Numbered from the stretch's first letter, positions 39,440 to 49,270 are shown. The stretch is 64,000 nucleotides of DNA from Pantoea sp. Ap-967 (GCF_011752565.1 NZ_VWXK01000011.1:62001-126000), one strand, 5' to 3'. Translations and numbers: made by a program. Notes: generated by a model from the sequence alone, not told the origin.

Positions 39440-40705
39440 TCAAAGGTGAATCGACAGGCCATCGGCCAGCGACTGCCGGTAGGCGCGCCAGGCCGGTACG
39501 CTGCCCATCAGCAGGGCCGCGCCGAGGATGATAGCCAGCAATGTCCATTCATGGGCACTGGGCCAGGCCAATGGCAGGTACAAACCATAGTTGGCCTGCA
39601 CGTACCCCTGGGCCACCGCGATTCCCGCATACAACAGGCCAAGCCCCGCAGCGATCCCGGCCACTGCCAGTGCCAGCGCTTCGAGCACCAGCAACCCGGC
39701 GATGTGCCAGGGCCGCGCGCCCACCGAGCGCAGAATCGCCATCTCCCGGCGGCGCTCGTTGAGGCTGGTGAGAATCGCAGTGAGCATGCCGATCAACCCG
39801 GTCAGCACCACGAACAGCGACACCACGAACAGCGCCTGCTCGGCCGTGCCCATCAGGCTCCACAGCTCCTGCAGGGCCACCCCCGGCAGAATCGCCAGCA
39901 ATGGCTCGCTGAGGTATTCGTTGATCTCACGCTGCAGGCTGAAGGTGGCGATCTTGCTGTTCAGGCCGAGCATGAAGGCGGTGATGGCCGTGGGTTGCAG
40001 GTCCATGGTGCGCGCCTGGTCGGCGCTGATGCGCCCGGCGCCACGGGCTGGCACGCCGTTGTGCCAGTCGATGTGGATGGCCTCCATGCCGCCCAGGCTG
40101 ATGTGCAGTGTGCGGTCCACCGGGGTGCCGGTGCGCTTGAGCACGCCGACCACGGTGAACGGCTTGTCGTCATGCTTGACCAGGCTGATGGCGGCCACGC
40201 CATGGGCCAGTACCAGTTTGTCGCCGAGCTTGTAGTGCAGGGTGTCGGCCACTTCTGCCCCCAGCACCACCTCGAACGGGTCGCTGGCGAACGCACGGCC
40301 CTGGCTCAGTTCCAGGTGCTGCTTGCGGCCGTACTGGTAATGGTCGAAATAGTCGGTGGTGGTGCCCATCACCCGGTAGCCGCGGTGCGAGTCGCCCAGC
40401 GAGATCGGGATCGCCCATTTCACCCGTGGGTCCTGGGCGTAGTGCTGGAAGCTGTCCCAGCGGATGTTGTTGGTGGCGTTGCCGATGCGAAACACCGAAT
40501 ACAGCAACAGGTTCACCGACCCCGAGCGGGCGCCAACGATCAGGTCGGTGCCGCTGATGGTGCTGGCGAAGCTGGCGCGCGCTTCGGTGCGCACGCGCTC
40601 GACGGCCAGCAGCAGGCACACCGACAAGGCAATCGCAAAGGCAGTGAGAAATGCCGTGAAACGGCGGTTGGCCAGGCTGGCCAAGGCAAGGCGGAGCAGG
40701 TACAT
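39440..40705 (-). CDS. FtsX-like ABC transporter permease
   Basis: 421 residues. One N-terminal membrane helix, a MacB-type periplasmic domain of about 220 residues, then three C-terminal helices (ALFVVSLFVVLTGLIGMLTA and others). Contains the FtsX coupling region ERRREMAILRSVGARPW. Partner of the ATPase encoded just upstream (stop and start overlap). MacB-like machines work on periplasmic or lipoprotein substrates rather than importing metal directly. Confidence 0.9.
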   Translation of the reverse strand: MYLLRLALASLANRRFTAFLTAFAIALSVCLLLAVERVRTEARASFASTISGTDLIVGARSGSVNLLLYSVFRIGNATNNIRWDSFQHYAQDPRVKWAIPISLGDSHRGYRVMGTTTDYFDHYQYGRKQHLELSQGRAFASDPFEVVLGAEVADTLHYKLGDKLVLAHGVAAISLVKHDDKPFTVVGVLKRTGTPVDRTLHISLGGMEAIHIDWHNGVPARGAGRISADQARTMDLQPTAITAFMLGLNSKIATFSLQREINEYLSEPLLAILPGVALQELWSLMGTAEQALFVVSLFVVLTGLIGMLTAILTSLNERRREMAILRSVGARPWHIAGLLVLEALALAVAGIAAGLGLLYAGIAVAQGYVQANYGLYLPLAWPSAHEWTLLAIILGAALLMGSVPAWRAYRQSLADGLSIHL

Positions 40706-41415
40706 CAGGCCTCCCGGGGCTTGGCGGCGCGGTTGAGTTCGGCCAGGGACAGGTGACGGTCGAACAGCGGTGCCAGGCTCTGGTCATGGCTGACGAACAG
40801 CAGGCTGGAGCCGGCCGCCCGGCATTCGTCGAACAGCAGGCCGATGAACGCTTCGCGGGTGTCGGCATCCAGTGCCGAGGTTGGCTCGTCGGCGATCACC
40901 AGTTCGGGCTGGCCGATCAGGGCGCGGGCTGCAGCAACGCGCTGCTGCTGGCCGATCGACAAGCTGTCGGCGCGCCGCGCGAGCAGTGCCGGGTCACCCA
41001 GGCCCAGGTGCGCCAGCAGTTCGCTGGCGGCCTGGTCTACGCTGCCATGGCGTTGCTGCGCACGGCTTGCGCGGCTGCGCGAGAAGCGGCACGGCAGCTC
41101 GACGTTCTCGCGCACCGACAGGAACGGCAGCAGGTTGAACTGCTGGAAGATGTAGCCGGTGTGGTCGACCCGAAAGCGGTCACGGGCACCCTGGCCCAAT
41201 GCGGCGAGGTCCTGGCCAAGCAGCTGGATACGCCCCTGGCCAGGCCGGTTCACACCGCCCAACAGGCCCAGCAGCGTGGTCTTGCCACTGCCGCTGGGGC
41301 CCTTGAGGAACAAGGCTTCGCCGGCTTCCAGGCGAAATGCCGGAATATCCAGCAACGGCGCCTGGCCAGGCCAGGCGAACACCAGGTCCTGCAGTTCAAT
41401 CAACGCCTGGTTCAT
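40705..41415 (-). CDS. ABC transporter ATP-binding protein
   Basis: 236 residues from ATG 41415. Walker A GPSGSGKTT (39-47), signature LSIGQQQRVAAARAL, Walker B LVIADEPTSALD, then the SHDQS switch His. LolD/MacB-type ATPase. It starts one base after the stop of the ZrgA-like gene and overlaps the permease gene, so the four genes form one operon. Confidence 0.93.
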   Translation of the reverse strand: MNQALIELQDLVFAWPGQAPLLDIPAFRLEAGEALFLKGPSGSGKTTLLGLLGGVNRPGQGRIQLLGQDLAALGQGARDRFRVDHTGYIFQQFNLLPFLSVRENVELPCRFSRSRASRAQQRHGSVDQAASELLAHLGLGDPALLARRADSLSIGQQQRVAAARALIGQPELVIADEPTSALDADTREAFIGLLFDECRAAGSSLLFVSHDQSLAPLFDRHLSLAELNRAAKPREA

Positions 41416-41416
41416 C

Positions 41417-41992
41417 TCAGAATGCGACCACGGCCTTGGCAGGCGAGGTTTCCACGCCTTTCTGGCCGTTCGGGCCAATCAGCTGAACGTTGATCTTCTG
41501 GGTGGCCGGGAACGCCTTGTACAGCGGGGCGAGGTCGAGCTGGGCGAGTTTTTCCGGGGTGGCGCAGGTCAGCTGGTAATGGGCGTTGATGTCGCTGTGC
41601 ACGTGGCCTTTTTCGTGTTCATCGCCGTCGTCGTCAGCCTTGGCCGCGTCGCCGAACAGCGGGCTTTCCAATTCCTGCTGGTCTTCCTTGCAGCCTGCTG
41701 CAGCGGCCAGGCCGAACAGCTTCAGCGGTTGTTCCAGCTGCTGGCGCACAGCGGCGACCTTGGCCTTGTCGGCATCGCTGCTGGCCAGGTGTTCGAAGCC
41801 GACCAGGTTCATGGCCGGGCTGTCCAGTTCCAGCTCCAGGGTGTTGCCGTCGAGCACCACATTGAGCTTGGCCACGCCGTGCTCATGGGCACCGAGGGTG
41901 CCGTGGGCATGGTCGTGGTCATGTTCGTCGTGGGCATGGGCCACGGCCAGGGGCAGCAGGGCGAAGGGCAGGGCAAGCAGCAGACGGCGCAT
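41417..41992 (-). CDS. zrgA: ZrgA-family (DUF2796) periplasmic zinc-binding protein
   Basis: 191 residues. A signal peptide is followed by a His/Asp-rich metal segment (HAHDEHDHDHAHGTLGAHEH) and a second one (DDDGDEHEKGHVHSD). This is the DUF2796/ZrgA pattern, linked in other bacteria to zinc uptake under zinc limitation. First gene of the four-gene cluster; a Zur-like box lies 36 bp upstream. Likely binds zinc in the periplasm. Confidence 0.9.
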   Translation of the reverse strand: MRRLLLALPFALLPLAVAHAHDEHDHDHAHGTLGAHEHGVAKLNVVLDGNTLELELDSPAMNLVGFEHLASSDADKAKVAAVRQQLEQPLKLFGLAAAAGCKEDQQELESPLFGDAAKADDDGDEHEKGHVHSDINAHYQLTCATPEKLAQLDLAPLYKAFPATQKINVQLIGPNGQKGVETSPAKAVVAF

Positions 41993-42027
41993 GAACGACT
42001 CCAGGAATGGGCTGGGGGAAATATTCA

Positions 42028-42040
42028 GTTATGTTATAAC
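42028..42040. promoter_or_regulatory. Zur-like box
   Basis: GTTATGTTATAAC matches the Pseudomonas Zur-type palindrome GTTATAnTATAAC at all but one position. It sits 36 bp before the zrgA start. Confidence 0.7.
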
Positions 42041-42128
42041 AACTTTTCTCATGGCCGCCAGCCCGGGTGGCGCAGGTTTCATGTTGCGGTAGCATGGCTG
42101 ACATTGACCTGCTTGCAAGGAAATCATC

Positions 42129-42473
42129 GTGAGAATTCGTGGACAGATTGGTGACTGGCCGGTGGACCTGACGGTCGAGCTGGAACCGCACGAGTGGGCG
42201 CAACTGGGGCGCCAGGTGGATGTGCCGGCCGTGGTGCCGGCGGCCGTTGGCGCTGTAGCGGCGGCGCCGCGCCAGGATGACGGGCAGTGGACGGCGGCGC
42301 GCGATGTGCTGCGCCAGGCGGGGCAGATGAGCGGGCCAGAGCTGCTCGATCGGTTGGAGGGGCTGGCCGGGAGTACGGCGGCGGGCAAGCGGTTGCTGGT
42401 GCGGTTGCGCCACTGCAGTGAGGTGAAGGTGGAAAGTGGCGCGGATGCGCCGGTGTATCACTGGGTGGGGTGA
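42129..42473 (+). CDS. conserved hypothetical protein
   Basis: 114 residues from a GTG with AAGGAAA upstream. Short beta strand start (MRIRGQIGDWPVDLTVELEP), an Ala-rich linker, then a helical segment (AARDVLRQAGQMSGPELLDR) and a final strand. I do not recognise a functional family. Divergent from zrgA across the Zur-like box, so that box could also affect it. Confidence 0.65.
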   Translation: MRIRGQIGDWPVDLTVELEPHEWAQLGRQVDVPAVVPAAVGAVAAAPRQDDGQWTAARDVLRQAGQMSGPELLDRLEGLAGSTAAGKRLLVRLRHCSEVKVESGADAPVYHWVG

Positions 42474-42498
42474 GGTTGCCTGGGCGGGCAACGTGCAT

Positions 42499-42613
42499 GG
42501 TAGGAGCGAGCACAGCTCGCGATGGGGCGCGCAGCGGCCCCAGGCTCTCAGCTTTGCCGCCAATATTGCCGGGGCTGCCTTGCAGCCCATCGCGAGCTGC
42601 GCTAGCTCCTACC
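42499..42613. repeat. inverted REP-like pair (TAGGAGCGAGC type)
   Basis: GGTAGGAGCGAGCACAGCTC faces ATCGCGAGCTGCGCTAGCTC. A fourth sequence variant in the window. Confidence 0.8.
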
Positions 42614-42665
42614 GGGACTGCGCAAACCCGAAGGCGGCGCAGCCCCTGTCGCAACGGCCTTCAGC

Positions 42666-43538
42666 TCAGAACATGGCCGAAGACAACCGGCGGCGATAAA
42701 CGCCCACCAGCGGGTGATCACTGCCCAGCAGTTCGAAAACCTGCAGCATCGCCTTCTGCGGCAAGCCGTTCTCATACCCACGGTTACGCTGGAACAGCTT
42801 CAGCAACCCTTCCAGCGCCGCCTCGTACTGCTGGCGCGCCAGTTGCTGGATGCTCAGCTGGTAAGCCGCCTCGTCATCCTGTGGGTTCTGCGCCAGGCGG
42901 CTTTTCAGGTCGGCGACTTCCGGCAGGCTGGCAGCCTGGCGCAGGAAGGTCAGCTGGGCCTTGGCGCCGGCCAGGGCGGCCTTGTGCTCGTCGGTCTTGA
43001 CCGCATCCAGCACCACTTGGGCTTCACCCAACTCGCCCCGCTCGGCCAGGCAACGGGCATACAGGATCAGCGCCTCGGCATTGCTGTTGTCTTCGCCCAG
43101 CAGCGCCTGCAGCAGCGCCTCGGCCTCGGCGAAACGGCTTTCGGCGAACAGCGCCTTGGCCTGCTCCAGCGGCGATGCAGCGGGTGCGGCAGGCATCTGC
43201 ACGTGCGGCTCAAGCATGGCGCGGATGGCCGACTCCGGCTGTGCGCCGGCAAAGCCGTCAACCGGTTGGCCGTCCTTGAACAGCACCACGGTCGGCAGGC
43301 TGCGAATGCCGAACTGCGCCACCACTTGTTGCTCGACATCGCAGTTGATCTTGGCCAGCAGCAACTCGCCTTGGTAGCCCTCGGTGATCTTCGCCAGCAG
43401 CGGCATCAGGGCCTTGCATGGCGCGCACCACTCGGCCCAGAAATCCACCAGCACCGGCTTGTGGAAGGAGTTCTCGATCACCAGTTGCTGGAAGTTGGCA
43501 TCGGTGGCGTCGAAAATGTACGGCAGGTCTTGGCTCAT
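42666..43538 (-). CDS. cnoX: thioredoxin-fold chaperedoxin CnoX (YbbN)
   Basis: 290 residues. N-terminal thioredoxin domain with W-C38-A-P-C41-K, then a TPR-type helical region (YQLSIQQLARQQYEAALEGL). The E. coli protein lacks the full CxxC; this one keeps WCAPC, so it may have real oxidoreductase activity. It protects unfolding proteins under oxidative stress and passes them to chaperones. Cytoplasmic. Confidence 0.9.
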   Translation of the reverse strand: MSQDLPYIFDATDANFQQLVIENSFHKPVLVDFWAEWCAPCKALMPLLAKITEGYQGELLLAKINCDVEQQVVAQFGIRSLPTVVLFKDGQPVDGFAGAQPESAIRAMLEPHVQMPAAPAASPLEQAKALFAESRFAEAEALLQALLGEDNSNAEALILYARCLAERGELGEAQVVLDAVKTDEHKAALAGAKAQLTFLRQAASLPEVADLKSRLAQNPQDDEAAYQLSIQQLARQQYEAALEGLLKLFQRNRGYENGLPQKAMLQVFELLGSDHPLVGVYRRRLSSAMF

Positions 43539-43569
43539 CGCGACTCTCGCAAATCCGTGAATGGCACCA

Positions 43570-44229
43570 CTATAAAGGCTCGCGACTGGCGTGGTACAGG
43601 CTGACCCGGCGGAATTCGTGCGGCTCGGCCAGGTCTGGCAGGGTCAGCGCTTCCAGCACGCCCAGTTGGCGATACAGCGGGTGGCTGAATTCACGCACCC
43701 GCGAGTCGGCTACCAGCGCCTGGCGGCCGCGGCTGAGGAAGGCGTCGAGCAGCGGCAGGTTGGCCCGGTCGTACAGCACGTCGGCCACCAGGATCAGATC
43801 GAAGCGGTCGGCTTCGGCGAAGAAATCGTCGCTATAGCCCAGTTCCACGCCATTGAGTGCGGCGTTGGCACGGCACGCCTGCAGGGCCAGCGGGTCGAGG
43901 TCGCAGGCCACCACTTCCAGCGCCCCGGCGTGGGCTGCAGCAATGCCGGCAATGCCGGAACCGGCGCCGAAATCCAGCACGCGCTTGCCCGCCACCCAGT
44001 GCGGGTTGGCCGCGAGGTAGCGGGCCATGGCCAGGCCGCTGGCCCAGCAGAAGCTCCAGTACGGCGGCTCTTCGAGGATGCGCCGGGTTTCCTCGCTGCT
44101 GAACGCGCGGTCCATGTTCTGGTCATCGATCAGCCACAGTTTCAGCGCACATTCCGGCAGTTCGCTGGCCACCAGGCGCGCCTCGCCGATCAGGCTGCTG
44201 AGCGCCTGTTGCAGGGCAAGCGGCGCCAC
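43570..44229 (-). CDS. class I SAM methyltransferase (ETFB-KMT / PrmA-like)
   Basis: 219 residues from GTG 44229, placed one base after the lipoprotein stop. SAM-binding motif [16 protein letters not shown], acidic loop [12 protein letters not shown], and [18 protein letters not shown] upstream, a pattern shared with bacterial ETFB lysine methyltransferases. [14 protein letters not shown] forms the catalytic loop. It probably methylates a protein lysine; ETFB is a guess from the family, ribosomal L11 less likely. Confidence 0.8.
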   Translation of the reverse strand: MAPLALQQALSSLIGEARLVASELPECALKLWLIDDQNMDRAFSSEETRRILEEPPYWSFCWASGLAMARYLAANPHWVAGKRVLDFGAGSGIAGIAAAHAGALEVVACDLDPLALQACRANAALNGVELGYSDDFFAEADRFDLILVADVLYDRANLPLLDAFLSRGRQALVADSRVREFSHPLYRQLGVLEALTLPDLAEPHEFRRVSLYHASREPL

Positions 44230-44230
44230 T

Positions 44231-44683
44231 TCAGGGCACCGCTTCGAAACGCAGCGGGCCGGTGGCCTGGGTTTGTGGCTGGGCAATGCGCACGGGCGGC
44301 AGGTGCATGATCAGCTCGCCGGAGCGGCTGACGCGGCCACGCAGCTCCACCCGCGCACCGGCCGGGAAGGCTTCGGGGTTGAAACGCAGCTGGTAGGGCA
44401 GGGCTTGGCCGGTGCCGGAGAGGGTGCTGCTGGCCAGCAGTTGCTGCGGGCGGTTGCGCTCATCGATCACCAGCAGCGCCAGTTCCACGTCGGTGCCGGG
44501 CGGGATGTCCAGCAGCGTGCCGCTCAGTTCGCGCTGGTAGGCCGGCAGCGGGCCCAGTGGCTCGGCTTTGCGGGCGGTGGTGGCCGGGGCGGGCGCAGGG
44601 GCGGCTTCGGTCTTGGGCCGATCGCTGCCGCAGGCGGCGAGCAGGGCGGCGCAGCACAGCACGAGGAGCGCACGAAGATGCAT
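44231..44683 (-). CDS. YbaY-family lipoprotein
   Basis: 150 residues from ATG 44683. Lipobox LLAACGS with acylated C18, a Pro/Ala-rich linker, then the YscW/YbaY-like beta domain ([40 protein letters not shown]). An outer-membrane-anchored periplasmic lipoprotein; related proteins act as pilotins. Coupled to the methyltransferase gene, though no functional link is apparent. Confidence 0.82.
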   Translation of the reverse strand: MHLRALLVLCCAALLAACGSDRPKTEAAPAPAPATTARKAEPLGPLPAYQRELSGTLLDIPPGTDVELALLVIDERNRPQQLLASSTLSGTGQALPYQLRFNPEAFPAGARVELRGRVSRSGELIMHLPPVRIAQPQTQATGPLRFEAVP

Positions 44684-44788
44684 GGGTGGGTCCTTCACGG
44701 GCAGAATTCTATGGATGTTAACCCCTTTGGCTTGTCTTGCCAGTGCAATGCGCTACCATGGCCCTCCCTTTTTTTGTTGCCTGCCACC

Positions 44789-45253
44789 ATGCACTGTCCG
44801 TTTTGCGGTGCCAACGACACCAAGGTCATCGACTCGCGTCTGGTCGCCGAGGGCGAACAGGTGCGCCGCCGCCGTGAATGCGTCGCCTGTGGCGAGCGTT
44901 TCACCACCTTCGAAACCGCCGAGCTGGTGTTGCCGCGGCTGATCAAGCAGGACGGCACCCGCCAGCCCTTCGACGAAGAGAAGCTGCGTGCCGGCATGCA
45001 GCGTGCGCTGGAAAAGCGCCCGGTCAGCATCGAGCGCCTGGAAGCGGCGCTGGCGCACATCAAGAGCCGCCTGCGCGCCACTGGCGAGCGCGAAGTGAAG
45101 TCGCTGGTGGTGGGTGAAATGGTCATGGCCGAGCTGCGCAAGCTCGATGAAGTCGCCTACATCCGCTTCGCCTCGGTGTACCGGCGCTTCCAGGACCTCG
45201 ACGAATTCCGCGAAGAAATCGACCGCCTGGCCCGCGAGCCGGCTAAAGAGTGA
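44789..45253 (+). CDS. nrdR: transcriptional repressor NrdR
   Basis: 154 residues from ATG 44789. Zinc ribbon with C3, C6, C31 and C34, followed by an ATP-cone ([19 protein letters not shown]). It senses nucleotide state and represses ribonucleotide reductase genes. Commonly sits before ribD, as here. Confidence 0.97.
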   Translation: MHCPFCGANDTKVIDSRLVAEGEQVRRRRECVACGERFTTFETAELVLPRLIKQDGTRQPFDEEKLRAGMQRALEKRPVSIERLEAALAHIKSRLRATGEREVKSLVVGEMVMAELRKLDEVAYIRFASVYRRFQDLDEFREEIDRLAREPAKE

Positions 45254-45255
45254 GC

Positions 45256-46386
45256 ATGCCCAGCCAGACCGCGATCCTCGACGCCCACTACATGGCCCGC
45301 GCGCTGGAGCTGGCGCGCAAGGGTGTGTACACCACCCATCCCAACCCGCGCGTGGGCTGCGTGATCGTTCGCGATGGCGAGGTAGTGGGCGAGGGCTGGC
45401 ACGTGCGCGCCGGCGAGCCGCATGCCGAGGTACATGCTCTGCGCCAGGCCGGCGAGCGGGCCCGCGGGGCTTGTGCCTACGTGACACTGGAGCCGTGCAG
45501 CCACCATGGCCGCACCCCGCCGTGCGCCGAGGCATTGGTCAAGGCAGGGGTGGCCCGCGTGGTCGCCGCCATGCAGGACCCCAACCCGCAAGTGGCAGGC
45601 CAAGGCCTGCAACGCCTGGCCGAGGCCGGCATCCGTGTTGCCAGCGGCGTGCTCGAAGCCGAAGCCCGCGCCCTCAACCCCGGCTTTCTCAAGCGCATGG
45701 AGCACGGCCTGCCGTTCGTGCGCGCCAAGCTGGCGATGAGCCTGGACGGGCGCACGGCCATGGCCAGCGGCGAAAGCCAGTGGATCACCGGCCCCGCTGC
45801 CCGTTCGGCGGTGCAGCGCCTGCGCGCCCGCTCCAGCGTGGTGCTGACCAGCGCCGCCAGCGTGCTGGCCGACAATGCGCGGATGACCGTGCGCGGCGCC
45901 GAGCTGGGCCTGGATGCCGAAACCACTGCCCTGGCCCTGAGCCGCACCCCGCTGCGCGTGCTTGTCGACGGCCGCCTGCGCCTGCCCCTGGACGCACCGT
46001 TCTTCCAGGCCGGCCCGGCGCTGGTGGTGACGGCCCAGGGCGATGACCCACGCTATGCCGCCGCCGGCCATGAGCTGCTGAGCCTGCCCGGCAGCGATGG
46101 CCGGGTCGACTTGCCCGCCTTGCTGCAGGCCCTGGCCGCCCGTGGCAGCAACGAAATCCTGCTCGAAGCCGGTGCTGGCCTGGTCGGCGCCTTTGCCCGG
46201 TTGGGCCTGGTCGACGAGTACCAGCTGTTCGTTGCCGGCACCTTCCTCGGTTCCCAGGCCCGTCCATTGCTGGACTGGCCGCTGGAGCAGATGAGCCAGG
46301 CGCCGCGGCTGAAAATCACCGAAATGCGCGCAGTGGGCGATGACTGGCGGGTCACGGCCATCCCTCTGCCGGCGCCCGGCGTATAA
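45256..46386 (+). CDS. ribD: riboflavin biosynthesis deaminase/reductase RibD
   Basis: 376 residues from ATG 45256 (AAAGAG upstream); a GTG at 45250 overlapping the nrdR stop is the alternative. N-terminal deaminase zinc site H56-A-E58, C81 and C90 in PCSHHGRTPPC; C-terminal reductase (FVRAKLAMSLDGRTAMASGE). Catalyses the second and third steps from GTP towards riboflavin. Confidence 0.96.
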   Translation: MPSQTAILDAHYMARALELARKGVYTTHPNPRVGCVIVRDGEVVGEGWHVRAGEPHAEVHALRQAGERARGACAYVTLEPCSHHGRTPPCAEALVKAGVARVVAAMQDPNPQVAGQGLQRLAEAGIRVASGVLEAEARALNPGFLKRMEHGLPFVRAKLAMSLDGRTAMASGESQWITGPAARSAVQRLRARSSVVLTSAASVLADNARMTVRGAELGLDAETTALALSRTPLRVLVDGRLRLPLDAPFFQAGPALVVTAQGDDPRYAAAGHELLSLPGSDGRVDLPALLQALAARGSNEILLEAGAGLVGAFARLGLVDEYQLFVAGTFLGSQARPLLDWPLEQMSQAPRLKITEMRAVGDDWRVTAIPLPAPGV

Positions 46387-46428
46387 TGCCCGGCTTGCCC
46401 CGCGCAACCCGTTTCTGAGGAAGTCCCC

Positions 46429-47094
46429 ATGTTCACCGGCATCATCGAATCCATCGGCACCATCCGCAGCCTCACCCCCAAGGGCGGTGATGTGCGCGTC
46501 TACGTCGAAACCGGCAAGCTCGACCTGGGTGACGTCAAGCTCGGCGACAGCATCGCCGTCAACGGCGTGTGCCTGACCGCCGTCGAACTGCCGGGCAACG
46601 GGTTCTGGGCCGACGTCAGCGTCGAAACACTCAAGCGCACCGCCTTCATCGACCTCAAGAGCGGCAGCAAGGTCAACCTGGAAAAGGCCCTGACCCCCAC
46701 CACCCGCCTGGGCGGCCACCTGGTCAGCGGCCATGTCGACGGCGTGGGTGAAATCATCTCGCGCAGCGATAACGCCCGCGCCATCCAGTTCCGCGTGCGT
46801 GCGCCCAAGGAGCTGGCCAAGTACATCGCCCACAAGGGCTCGATCACCGTCGACGGCACCAGCCTGACGGTCAATGAGGTCAATGGCGCCGAGTTCGAGC
46901 TGACCATTGTCCCGCACACCCTGTCCGAAACCATCATGGCCGACTACCGCGCAGGGCGTCGGGTGAACCTTGAGGTCGACCTGCTGGCCCGTTACCTGGA
47001 GCGTTTGCTGCTGGGCGACAAGGCGGCCGAGCCGAGCAAGGGCAGTGGCATCACCGAAAGCTTCCTGGCCGCCAACGGCTTCTTGAAATCCTGA
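46429..47094 (+). CDS. ribE: riboflavin synthase alpha subunit
   Basis: 221 residues. Two tandem lumazine-binding barrels start with MFTGIIESIGTI and GHVDGVGEI; SIAVNGVCLT and SITVDGTSLT mark the paired repeats. Dismutates two 6,7-dimethyl-8-ribityllumazine molecules to riboflavin. Third gene of the rib operon. Confidence 0.96.
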   Translation: MFTGIIESIGTIRSLTPKGGDVRVYVETGKLDLGDVKLGDSIAVNGVCLTAVELPGNGFWADVSVETLKRTAFIDLKSGSKVNLEKALTPTTRLGGHLVSGHVDGVGEIISRSDNARAIQFRVRAPKELAKYIAHKGSITVDGTSLTVNEVNGAEFELTIVPHTLSETIMADYRAGRRVNLEVDLLARYLERLLLGDKAAEPSKGSGITESFLAANGFLKS

Positions 47095-47112
47095 TTGAGA
47101 AGGGGGTGCCGA

Positions 47113-48204
47113 GTGGCGCTCAACAGCATCGAAGAACTGGTTGAAGACATCCGCCAGGGCAAAATGGTCATCCTCATGGATGACGAAGACCGCGAGAACG
47201 AAGGCGACATCATCATGGCGGCCGAGTGCTGCCTGCCTGAGCACATCAACTTCATGGCCAAGCACGCCCGTGGCCTGATCTGCATGCCGATGACCCGCGA
47301 GCGCTGCGAAACCCTGAAGCTGCCGCTGATGGCGCCGCGCAATGGCTCGGGCTTCGGCACCAAGTTCACCGTGTCGATCGAAGCTGCCGAAGGCGTCACC
47401 ACCGGCATTTCCGCTGCCGACCGCGCCCGCACCGTGCAGGCTGCAGCGGCCAAGGACGCCAAGGCCGACGACATCGTCAGCCCCGGCCACATCTTCCCGC
47501 TGATGGCCCAGCCCGGCGGCACCCTGGCCCGCGCCGGCCACACCGAAGCGGCCTGCGACCTGGCGCGCATGGCCGGGTTCGAGCCCAGCGGCGTGATCTG
47601 CGAGGTGATGAACGACGACGGCACCATGTCGCGCCGCGCCGAGCTGGAAGTGTTCGCGGCCGAGCACGGCCTGAAGATCGGCACCATCGCCGACCTGATC
47701 CACTACCGCATGATCCACGAGCGCACCGTGCAGCGCGTTTCCGAGCAGCCAATCGAGAGCGAGCTGGGTGAATTCAACCTGGTCACCTACCGTGACGCGG
47801 TGGAAGGCGACGTGCACATGGCCCTGACCCTGGGCAACATCTGCGCCGAAGAGCCCACCCTGGTGCGTGTGCACAACATGGACCCCCTGCGCGACCTGCT
47901 GCTGGTCAAGCAGCCGGGCCGCTGGAGCCTGCGTGCGGCCATGGCCGCCGTGGCCGAGGCCGGCAGCGGCGTGGTGCTGCTGCTGGGCCACCCGCTGGAC
48001 GGCGACGTGCTGCTGGCGCACATCCGCGAAAGCGCAGGCGATGCGCCAACCAAGGCGCCGACCACCTACAGCACCGTCGGTGCCGGTTCGCAGATCCTGC
48101 GTGACCTCGGCGTGCGCAAGATGCGCCTGATGAGTTCGCCGATGAAGTTCAATGCGATATCCGGATTCGATCTGGAAGTTGTAGAATACGTGCCCTCCGA
48201 GTGA
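47113..48204 (+). CDS. ribBA: DHBP synthase with degenerate GTP cyclohydrolase II domain
   Basis: 363 residues from a GTG with GAAGGGGG upstream. The N-terminal DHBP synthase keeps its acidic active site (DDEDRENEGD, then MPMTRERC and GHTEAACDLARMAG). The C-terminal RibA-like half lacks the zinc cysteines: where RibA has [10 protein letters not shown]...RCDCG, this protein has RVHNMDPLRDLL, so cyclohydrolase activity is very unlikely. Hybrid RibBX proteins of this kind are known in Pseudomonas. It supplies dihydroxybutanone phosphate; the C-terminal half may be structural. Confidence 0.94.
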   Translation: MALNSIEELVEDIRQGKMVILMDDEDRENEGDIIMAAECCLPEHINFMAKHARGLICMPMTRERCETLKLPLMAPRNGSGFGTKFTVSIEAAEGVTTGISAADRARTVQAAAAKDAKADDIVSPGHIFPLMAQPGGTLARAGHTEAACDLARMAGFEPSGVICEVMNDDGTMSRRAELEVFAAEHGLKIGTIADLIHYRMIHERTVQRVSEQPIESELGEFNLVTYRDAVEGDVHMALTLGNICAEEPTLVRVHNMDPLRDLLLVKQPGRWSLRAAMAAVAEAGSGVVLLLGHPLDGDVLLAHIRESAGDAPTKAPTTYSTVGAGSQILRDLGVRKMRLMSSPMKFNAISGFDLEVVEYVPSE

Positions 48205-48296
48205 CGTGAGGTGGCATTGACGCCCCTCTACTCGAGTCCAGACCCCTGTCGAGGCCGCTTGCATGCGGCCTCGCTCTTGAAGATGAGAATATCGGA

Positions 48297-48773
48297 ATGA
48301 CCCTGAAGACCATCGAAGGTACCTTCATCGCCCCCAAAGGTCGCTATGCTTTGGTGGTTGGCCGCTTCAACAGCTTCGTCGTCGAAAGCCTGGTAAGCGG
48401 TGCCGTTGATACCCTGGTACGCCACGGTGTCAGCGAAAGCGACATCACCATCATCCGTGCCCCGGGCGCGTTCGAAATCCCGCTGGTGGCACAGAAAGTC
48501 GCCCAACAAGGCGAATATGACGCGATCATCGCCCTGGGCGCCGTGATCCGTGGCGGCACCCCGCACTTCGAATACGTGGCGGGCGAATGCACCAAGGGCC
48601 TGGCCCAGGTGTCCATGGAGTTCGGCGTACCGGTGGCCTTCGGCGTTCTGACCGTCGACTCCATCGAACAAGCCATCGAGCGCTCCGGCACCAAGGCTGG
48701 CAACAAAGGCGGTGAAGCTGCCCTGTCCGCTCTGGAAATGGTCAGCCTGCTGGCGCAGTTGGAGGCCAAGTGA
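48297..48773 (+). CDS. ribH: 6,7-dimethyl-8-ribityllumazine synthase
   Basis: 158 residues. Motifs [33 protein letters not shown] and [20 protein letters not shown], including the catalytic His. Condenses the RibD pathway product with dihydroxybutanone phosphate. Stop overlaps the nusB start (GTGA). Confidence 0.97.
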   Translation: MTLKTIEGTFIAPKGRYALVVGRFNSFVVESLVSGAVDTLVRHGVSESDITIIRAPGAFEIPLVAQKVAQQGEYDAIIALGAVIRGGTPHFEYVAGECTKGLAQVSMEFGVPVAFGVLTVDSIEQAIERSGTKAGNKGGEAALSALEMVSLLAQLEAK

Positions 48774-49270
48774 TTAGCGACGAAAGCGATCGTTTCAACC
48801 CGCGCGATCCAAAACCTGCGGATGCCGGCAAGCCATCGAAGAGCGCCAAGCGCCGCGAAGCCCGCAAGCTCGCGACCCAGGCCCTCTACCAATGGCACAT
48901 GGCCCAGCATTCGCTGAACGAGATCGAAGCGCAGTTCCGGGTCGATAACGATTTCACCGATGTCGACGGTGCCTATTTCCGCGAGATCCTGCACGGGGTT
49001 CCGGCAATCAAGGCGGAGATCGACAAGGCGCTGGTGCCTTGCATGACCATCGCCCTGGAAGAGCTCGACCCGGTCGAGCTGGCCGTGCTGCGCCTGTCCA
49101 CCTGGGAGCTGATCAAGCGCGTCGACGTACCGTACCGCGTGGTGATCAACGAAGGCGTGGAACTGGCCAAGGTCTTCGGTGCCACCGACGGCCACAAGTT
49201 CGTCAACGGTGTGCTGGACAAGCTCGCCCCGGCCCTGCGTGAAGCAGAAGTCAAGGCGAACAAGCGCTGA
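48770..49270 (+). CDS. nusB: transcription antitermination factor NusB
   Basis: 166 residues from GTG 48770. All-helical NusB fold ([50 protein letters not shown]). Binds boxA RNA with NusE in rRNA antitermination. Usual partner of ribH. Confidence 0.95.
   Translation: MISDESDRFNPRDPKPADAGKPSKSAKRREARKLATQALYQWHMAQHSLNEIEAQFRVDNDFTDVDGAYFREILHGVPAIKAEIDKALVPCMTIALEELDPVELAVLRLSTWELIKRVDVPYRVVINEGVELAKVFGATDGHKFVNGVLDKLAPALREAEVKANKR

Noticed and set aside
45157-48264. A 1035-codon minus-strand open frame across ribD, ribE and ribBA
   Set aside because: It is a shadow of high-GC genes on the plus strand; the composition is low-complexity (His, Gly, Val, Gln) and no family is recognisable.
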